This document shows, one piece after another, positions 27,184 through 32,037 of a DNA stretch of 32,037 nucleotides (position 1 is its first letter; every line of letters starts with the position of its first letter). Source of the stretch: an uncultured bacterium (GTDB lineage Bacteria; Planctomycetota; UBA8108; UBA1146); NCBI GenBank assembly GCA_937876125.1, contig CALEHF010000278.1, positions 1-32,037 on the forward strand. The letters run 5' to 3'. A program made the translations under genes and the position numbers. The notes beneath the pieces are model-generated. The model was not told where the DNA came from. It did no database searches and worked only from the letters and a program-made list of their open reading frames with translations.

Positions 27184-27548
27184 GGGTCACAACTTTCCCG
27201 CTTGAGTCTGGGGCGATTCTGATTTCGGGCACAGGTATTCAGAGACTGGTTTTTTGGGGACTGGCTTGAGAAGAAGTGCGCTCGAAGAGTGCTCTTTCGC
27301 TGCGGCGCGTGTGGCTCCACACGACCTGAGAGACACGCCGAGACCCACGTGGGGCGAGGCGCGACCGCAGAGGGCGAAACCAACCGTAACCGCAGGATAT
27401 CCAACATGCAATGCACATGCAATGCACATGCAATGCATAAGTGGAGACCCGAGCTTCGCGCCGGATTGGAACCTGGATTCTAACGTTGGAAGAGCCCTGA
27501 TTGGAGAGACTAGCGAGGGATTTGGGCTGAGCGCCACCTGCCCTTGAT
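27184..27548. other. Divergent intergenic region
   Basis: About 365 bases between the divergent secreted-protein and acetyltransferase genes. Open frames on both strands are short and overlap each other with no family-like sequence. It contains the triple 11-base repeat at 27405 and a small GTGTGG-CT-CCACAC hairpin near 27308. It should hold both promoters; no boxes can be assigned. Confidence 0.5.
27405..27437. repeat. Three perfect tandem 11-base repeats
   Basis: CATGCAATGCA occurs three times without interruption (27405-27415, 27416-27426, 27427-27437). The unit is close to one helical turn, so the three copies lie on one DNA face, as expected for cooperative regulator sites. It lies 222 bases upstream of the secreted-protein start and about 150 bases before the acetyltransferase gene. 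Confidence 0.9.
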
Positions 27549-28169
27549 TTGGGGCCCGCGGTCCTGAAAACTCGGCCGGCAGGAGGTGCCGATGTCCCCC
27601 GAACGCGATCCGTCCGCCACTCCCGCTCCGTCCCTGCTCCTCCGTCCCTGCTCCTCCGTCCCGTGGCCGAGAGTGACGCGGACGCGATCCTCGAAATCTA
27701 CGCCCCCATCGTTCTCGACACTCCGATCTCGTTCGAACTCGAGGTGCCGGATGTGAGTGAAGTCGTGCGCCGGATCGGTGAGCACACGACCTTCGCTCCG
27801 TGGCTCGTCGCGTACCGGGGAGACGAATGCCTCGGGTACGCCTACGGCTCGGAGTTCCGTGCCCGCGCGGCGTACCGCCCCACCGTCGAAACGACTGTCT
27901 ATGTGTCAGCGTCGAGCCGGCGGTCAGGGGTCGGGGAGGCGCTCTATTCGGCCTTGTTCACCGAGCTACGGGCCCAGAGATTTCGCACCGCGGTCGCGGG
28001 GATCACCCTGCCCAACGAAGCGAGCGTTCGGTTTCACGAGAAGTTCGGATTTCGGAAGGTGGGTGTTTTCCATCGCGTCGGTCGAAAGTTTGATGCGTGG
28101 CACGATGTCGGGTTCTGGGAACAAGACCTCGCGCAGAGTCAGAGCGAAGAGCGAGGGAGCGGCAACTGA
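27549..28169 (+). CDS. GNAT acetyltransferase (phosphinothricin acetyltransferase-like), start region disturbed
   Basis: An acetyl-CoA-dependent N-acetyltransferase. From LLRPVAESDADAILEIYAPI onward it matches the Pat/YncA branch: TPISFE, LGYAYGSEFRARAAYRPTVE, ETTVYVSASSRRSGVGEALY (acetyl-CoA loop), GITLPNEASVRFHEKFGF and WHDVGFWE. The start is the problem. The open frame reaches a TTG at 27549 with no ribosome-binding site, and the only other usual start in frame is a GTG at 27663, inside the domain edge. The excellent AGGAGGT site (27581) and its ATG (27592) are in another frame, ending after about 54 codons. A 14-base tandem repeat at 27626-27662 explains the shift: removing one unit joins that ATG to the domain. 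So the gene may be frameshifted or phase-variable, or it may use a weak start. The domain call is secure; expression is not. Confidence 0.8.
   Translation: MGPAVLKTRPAGGADVPRTRSVRHSRSVPAPPSLLLRPVAESDADAILEIYAPIVLDTPISFELEVPDVSEVVRRIGEHTTFAPWLVAYRGDECLGYAYGSEFRARAAYRPTVETTVYVSASSRRSGVGEALYSALFTELRAQRFRTAVAGITLPNEASVRFHEKFGFRKVGVFHRVGRKFDAWHDVGFWEQDLAQSQSEERGSGN
27626..27662 (+). repeat. 14-base tandem repeat at the acetyltransferase start
   Basis: TCCGTCCCTGCTCC is present at 27627-27640 and 27641-27654, followed by its first eight bases (27655-27662); the period extends one base left. Because 14 is not a multiple of three, gain or loss of a unit switches the reading frame between the ATG at 27592 and the acetyltransferase domain. 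Confidence 0.9.
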
Positions 28170-28486
28170 GAGGCGGTCTACTCGTCTTTGGGGTCCACTT
28201 CCTCGTTGCAGCAGAGAGAGCCCAGGGCCGAATCAGAAGAGGGTCGAAGCAAGGAAACAAAGCCGCCGGTCGGGGCAAACTGGGCTGTTCTGGGACTCGT
28301 GCCCGGGATGACTCCCGGGACTTGGGGTGTGGTCTTCGTATCGAGGTCCCGACCAGGCGGCTTCTCATCGAGATAGAGAGCCGTTGTAGCGAAGAGGAAG
28401 AACCGTGGCAAGCACAAACTTGCGTCTACGCAATCGGTGTCGATATGAGCACGATTGAGCGTCGGCGGCACAAGCACGTCCCTCCG
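28170..28486. other. Convergent intergenic region
   Basis: About 317 bases between the convergent acetyltransferase and DUF1501 genes. Frames on both strands are open for 60-99 codons but overlap each other and resemble no family. A 6-base-pair CCCGGG inverted repeat (28302-28319) without a T tract is the only terminator-like element seen. Confidence 0.4.
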
Positions 28487-29956
28487 CTACGCGATGATCT
28501 CGCGCACTACCCGCCCCGACACATCGGTCAGGCGGAAGTCGCGCCCTGCGTGGCGGAAGGTCAACTGCTCGTGGTCGATCCCGAGGAGGTGCAAAATCGT
28601 CGCGTGGAGATCGTGAATATGGACTTTGTCCTCGGTCGCGTAGTACCCATAGTCGTCGGTCGCGCCGAAGCTCATCCCCCCCTTCACGCCTCCCCCCGCC
28701 AGCCACACCGTGAAACCGTGGGGATTGTGGTCACGCCCGTCGCCGGACTGAGCGGTGGGCGTACGCCCGAACTCTCCGGCCCAGAGGACCAGCGTATCTT
28801 CGAGCAGTCCGCGCACTTTCAGATCGTGGAGAAGACCTGCGATGGGGAGATCGACTTCGCGTGCATTCTTCTCGTGCCCGCCTTTCAGGTTCGTGTGCTG
28901 ATCCCACTTGTAGCTGTGGGTGCACTGGACGAACCGAACCCCCGACTCGACGAAGCGCCGCGCCATCAGGCACTGCCTCCCGAAATTCTCTGTGACCGCA
29001 TTGTCGATTCCGTAGAGGGCCAGGGTTTCCTTCGACTCCTTCTCGAGGTCCATCGTGGTCGGTGCCTCCGACTGCATCCGATAGGCGAGTTCGAAGGAGC
29101 GGATCCGGGCCTCGAGCGCATCATCGACTTCGCGCCGCCCCAAGTGTTCCAGGTTGATGTCGCCGATGAGATCGAGCTGCAGTCGCTGCAAGTCGCCGTG
29201 CCAGTGACGGTTTTTCAAGTGGTGGATAGTTGCCTGGCTCGCTTGGATCCCGGCATGCCCGATCGGGGTCCCTTGATGGACCGCGGGGAGGAATGCCGAC
29301 GACCAGTTGTTCACGCCGCCGTGGCCGAGGGTCGGGCAGATCGTAATGAACCCGGGGAGATTCTCATTCTCGGTCCCGAGCCCGTAGTGAATCCACGACC
29401 CCATACTCGGGCGCACGAAGGTGTCGGACCCGGTGTGGAGAGCCAAGAGTGCCCCCCCGTGAGCATCGTTCGTCCCGTGGAGCGACTTGACGAAGCAGAG
29501 GTCATCGACGCGCTTCGCGACCTCGGGAAAGAGTTCGCTCACCCACGCGCCCGATTCCCCGTGCTGTTTGAACTTCCACGGCGACTTCAAGAGGTTGCCG
29601 GTCTCCGCGAACGTGACGCGCGGTTTGTTGAAGGGGAGCGGCTTGCCGTGATCGCGCTCGAGGAGCGGTTTGTAGTCGAAAGTATCGATCTGCGACGGGC
29701 CGCCGTGCATGAAGAGGAAGATCACGCGCTTCGCCTTCGGTGCGAAGTGAGGCTGCCCGAGGGGCGCTGCGATCGCGGGCTCGGCCGCCCCGAGAGTGGG
29801 CGCATAGCGACCGAGAAGGCTCGCGAGCGCGATCCAACCGAAGCCGCTCGCGCCACGCCGCAAGAGCTCTCGACGTGAACACGGCACGCACGTCTGGAGC
29901 GCGGCGGGCACCGAGGGCGCAGAGTGCGCGGCGTCCGAGTCGAAGGGCGGAGTCAT
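28487..29956 (-). CDS. DUF1501 family protein, Tat-exported
   Basis: A 489-residue member of DUF1501, a sulfatase/alkaline-phosphatase-like family expanded in planctomycetes. A twin-arginine signal (CSRRELLRRGASGFGWIALASLLG, near 26-49, shown here only by its position and the SRRELL motif) points to folded export. Family motifs include RVIFLFMHGGPSQIDTFDYK, SELFPEVAKRVDDLCFVKSL, NDAHGGALLALHTG, GSWIHYGLG, CTHSYKWDQHTNL, LWAGEFGRTP and GRDHNPHGFTVWLAGGGVKG. The catalytic role is not established. The ATG at 29956 has a GAGAG site in the nine-base gap after the DUF1553 gene, so the two form an operon. Paired DUF1553-DUF1501 genes are a planctomycete hallmark. Confidence 0.95.
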   Translation of the reverse strand: MTPPFDSDAAHSAPSVPAALQTCVPCSRRELLRRGASGFGWIALASLLGRYAPTLGAAEPAIAAPLGQPHFAPKAKRVIFLFMHGGPSQIDTFDYKPLLERDHGKPLPFNKPRVTFAETGNLLKSPWKFKQHGESGAWVSELFPEVAKRVDDLCFVKSLHGTNDAHGGALLALHTGSDTFVRPSMGSWIHYGLGTENENLPGFITICPTLGHGGVNNWSSAFLPAVHQGTPIGHAGIQASQATIHHLKNRHWHGDLQRLQLDLIGDINLEHLGRREVDDALEARIRSFELAYRMQSEAPTTMDLEKESKETLALYGIDNAVTENFGRQCLMARRFVESGVRFVQCTHSYKWDQHTNLKGGHEKNAREVDLPIAGLLHDLKVRGLLEDTLVLWAGEFGRTPTAQSGDGRDHNPHGFTVWLAGGGVKGGMSFGATDDYGYYATEDKVHIHDLHATILHLLGIDHEQLTFRHAGRDFRLTDVSGRVVREIIA

Positions 29957-29965
29957 GACGCTCTC

Positions 29966-32037
29966 TCAATCGAAGTACGTGAACTCGCTCGCAGCAAGGA
30001 TGGCCTGAGCGAGCGCTTGCCACGCGAGCTCTTGGGGAGTGGGCGGGGGGATCAGGTCGTCTTCGGGGGACGATCCGTCCTTCGCCATGGGGTCGAATTC
30101 CAGGGAGGCGGCGGCGATCGCCTCCGCCTGCATGATCTCTAGCTCCGTGTCGCCGGCCGGAGGATCGGGGGTCGACTCGATCATCGGAACCGCGCGCGCG
30201 AGGAAGGCCAGCATTCGATCGGTCTCCCCCACCGTGGGCGGACGACCCCACGCGAGGCGCACCACTTGATCGATCCGATCGCGATCGCTCGCCGTATCAC
30301 TCGCCGCATCGCTCGTCGCATCGACACTACGCTCGGCGAGCGCCTGGGCGGCCCCGATCACCAAGGGCGCGTTCAGGAAGAAGAGCGCCTGGTGCGCGAC
30401 GACGGTCGCCGACCGGCGATCCACCGGCACCGACGGATCATTGAAATCGAACGCGCTGAACAGCTCGTACATCGCGTTTCGGATCACCGGCAAGTAAATC
30501 GAACGGCGTGGCGCGTCGTAGCGCGCTTGGTTCCGCGATTGGTCGTTCGTGACGTAGCCGCGGTTTCTCGTCGAGAGGAGCGTCCCTCCGACGGCGGGAT
30601 CGAGCTGCCCGCTGACCGCGAGAAGCGCGTCGCGCACCCACTCCGCCTCGAGACGCCGACGTGTCTGCCGCCAGAGGAGCCGGTTCTCGGGGTCGATGGT
30701 CTCTCCGCGCGCGTCGAAGCCACTGGTCTGCTGCCACACTCGCGTCAGCACGAGCCGGCGGGTGAGCCGCTTCAGCGACCAGCCGTCGGCGATGAGGTCA
30801 CGGGCGAGCCGATCGAGCAGTTCGGGGTGACTCGGCGTGTCTCCGCGCAGCCCGAAGTTCGATGGAGTGCGCACCAGTCCTTCTCCGAAGAGTCCCTGCC
30901 AGACTCGATTCACGATGACCCGGGCGGTCAAAGGGTGCTCCGGATGCAGCATCCACGCGGCGAGCTCGCGACGACCGCTCACTCCTTCGGGCACGTTCAC
31001 GGGAGGGACCAGTGGATCCGTGATCGAGAGCGCTCCGCGCGGGGTCGGGTGCGCTGCGAGAGACAAGTGACTTCCGCGAATGTGCACGGGGAGGTCGCGC
31101 GGGGATCCCTCCCCTACCGCCATCGCTCGGGGGAGCATCGCGGGCTCGCGCTTCGCGATCTCCTTGCCCCGTTGTTGGGACGCCTCGAGTCGCGCGGCGA
31201 GATCGGGCGGGCACAGTTCGAGCCGTTTCTGCATCGCGATGGCGTAGGGGCCATCGGGGCCGCGGAGCGCCTCCTCGAGCGCAGCCGCAGTCAACCGATC
31301 AGGCTTCTTGTCCTCTTTCTTCGGAGCATTGGTTTTCTCGGGCTCCTCGGCCGGATCGATCGCCGCCAGGAACGCCTGCATTCGTCCCGCGAATTCGCGT
31401 CGGTCGCGGGGAGGAAAGCCGTCGAGCAGAGAACCGATCAGAGGAGAGAGAGCGTTTTTCTGCGCACCGATCCGCGCGCGCAATAGCGTCGCGCGCGCGG
31501 TGAACTCATCGGGAAACTCGCGGTCGGAGAGTCGCGCCAGCGCAAGCCACGGCGCAAAGAACGGATCGTCGGCTCGACCGGGACGCGCAAGGAAGTCTCC
31601 CCACCCGATGATCACCTCGGCCGGCAGTGAAACGCCGGGCTCGACGACGAGGTCGGGCCGTCCTTCTTGATCGACCGCCACCAGGCGCAGCCGATCGAGG
31701 TGCGGAATCGCCCCTTCTCGCTCGAGGCGCAGCCGGTGCGGGGCGGGGCCCAGGTCGAGGACGATCACATCGTGAAAGCGCTGATCGGCAGGCAGCCAGC
31801 CGCCGGTCGTCTTGGCGAGGGCCCGGGTCTCGAGCACCACTCCGTCGAGGGCGAGTGCCATCGGGCGCGATTCCTGTGCGGCGTAGCGAACGGAGAGTCT
31901 GTAGCTCCCCGGAACCGGAGCGGTGATCTCCCATTCGGCGAACTGGGGGCCCGATTGATGCGTGTGGAGCACTTCCACCCCCGGCGAGCCCCACTGTTTC
32001 GTGTCGGCGTGGAGATTGGTGGCGACCGCATCTTCCG
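29966..32037 (-). CDS. DUF1553 (PSD1) family protein, N-terminus beyond right edge
   Basis: The frame is open to the last base of the window, giving about 690 visible residues. The first 120 visible residues form a carbohydrate-binding-like beta-sandwich (SGPQFAEWEITAPVPGSYRL, HRLRLEREGAIPHLDRLRLV). A helical linker with an Asp/Lys-rich patch (PEKTNAPKKEDKKPDRL) follows. The C-terminal half is DUF1553: RRELAAWMLHPEHPLTARVI, NRVWQGLFGEGLVRTPSNFG, SHPELLDRLARDLI, RRLVLTRVWQQTS, RLEAEWVRDALLAVSGQLD and RRSIYLPVIRN. The customary DUF1549 and cytochrome-like domains are not in the visible part and are probably beyond the edge. GTG at 31978 is an internal codon, not a likely start. It is exported and of unknown activity, probably acting with the DUF1501 product encoded nine bases downstream. 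Confidence 0.93.
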   Translation of the reverse strand, partial: EDAVATNLHADTKQWGSPGVEVLHTHQSGPQFAEWEITAPVPGSYRLSVRYAAQESRPMALALDGVVLETRALAKTTGGWLPADQRFHDVIVLDLGPAPHRLRLEREGAIPHLDRLRLVAVDQEGRPDLVVEPGVSLPAEVIIGWGDFLARPGRADDPFFAPWLALARLSDREFPDEFTARATLLRARIGAQKNALSPLIGSLLDGFPPRDRREFAGRMQAFLAAIDPAEEPEKTNAPKKEDKKPDRLTAAALEEALRGPDGPYAIAMQKRLELCPPDLAARLEASQQRGKEIAKREPAMLPRAMAVGEGSPRDLPVHIRGSHLSLAAHPTPRGALSITDPLVPPVNVPEGVSGRRELAAWMLHPEHPLTARVIVNRVWQGLFGEGLVRTPSNFGLRGDTPSHPELLDRLARDLIADGWSLKRLTRRLVLTRVWQQTSGFDARGETIDPENRLLWRQTRRRLEAEWVRDALLAVSGQLDPAVGGTLLSTRNRGYVTNDQSRNQARYDAPRRSIYLPVIRNAMYELFSAFDFNDPSVPVDRRSATVVAHQALFFLNAPLVIGAAQALAERSVDATSDAASDTASDRDRIDQVVRLAWGRPPTVGETDRMLAFLARAVPMIESTPDPPAGDTELEIMQAEAIAAASLEFDPMAKDGSSPEDDLIPPPTPQELAWQALAQAILAASEFTYFD

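Noticed and set aside
28302..28319. CCCGGG inverted repeat as terminator
   Set aside because: The stem is short and has no T tract; restriction-site-like palindromes are frequent at this GC content.
28097..29878. 593-codon open frame on the plus strand
   Set aside because: Antisense to the DUF1501 gene, which has clear family motifs.
1..32037. CRISPR array, tRNA, rRNA, integrase or intact insertion sequence
   Set aside because: The only short tandem repeats are three small arrays of two to three units without spacers, and no RNA-gene or transposase signature was found on either strand.

Overview
The window is high-GC bacterial chromosome, most probably from a planctomycete (Planctomycetota) or a close relative. 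The evidence is a DUF1501 gene beside a DUF1553 gene, a Ser/Thr kinase with a membrane anchor after its kinase domain, a CRTAC1/ASPIC-UnbV lipoprotein coupled to a TPR lipoprotein, and two very large secreted proteins ending in dockerin-like repeats. No tRNA, rRNA, CRISPR array, phage or intact insertion sequence is visible. About 95% of the window is explained by 17 coding regions.

Layout. 1-2075 (minus): a Ser/Thr protein kinase cut by the left edge, with a small membrane protein upstream. 2342-6460 (plus): an overlapping three-gene operon of a DUF4956 membrane protein, a CotH-type kinase with a beta-helix, and a VTC/polyphosphate-polymerase-like protein. 6476-8419 (minus): a secreted protein with a clan CD (caspase/gingipain-like) His/Cys pair. 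8608-10008 (plus): a CstB-like persulfide dioxygenase with two rhodanese domains. 10040-11311 (minus): a membrane-anchored alpha/beta hydrolase. 11806-13755 (plus): transketolase and a hairpin terminator. 14714-18100 (plus): a secreted repeat protein with PKD and dockerin domains. 18248-21492 (minus): TPR and CRTAC1-like lipoproteins in a coupled operon. 21792-23197 (plus): a beta-propeller gene with an in-frame TGA, coupled to a MoaD/ThiS-like gene. 23287-27183 (minus): the second secreted repeat-dockerin protein. 27549-28169 (plus): a GNAT acetyltransferase whose start region holds a 14-base tandem duplication. 28487-32037 (minus): DUF1553 and DUF1501 genes; the DUF1553 gene runs off the right edge.

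Most notable points. (1) The beta-propeller gene is open in one frame across a single TGA. From my memory of the family this codon sits where homologues have a conserved Cys, and a short hairpin at a spacing suited to a bacterial SECIS follows it. Together with the adjoining ubiquitin-like sulfur carrier ending in Gly-Gly, this may be an undescribed selenocysteine/thiocarboxylate system; a nonsense mutation or sequencing error is the main alternative. (2) The GNAT gene has a strong ribosome-binding site and ATG in the wrong frame, and removing one 14-base repeat unit would restore a normal N-terminus. (3) The DUF4956-CotH-VTC operon looks like an envelope modification system of unknown product.

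All functional assignments come from reading motifs by eye; no database search was possible.
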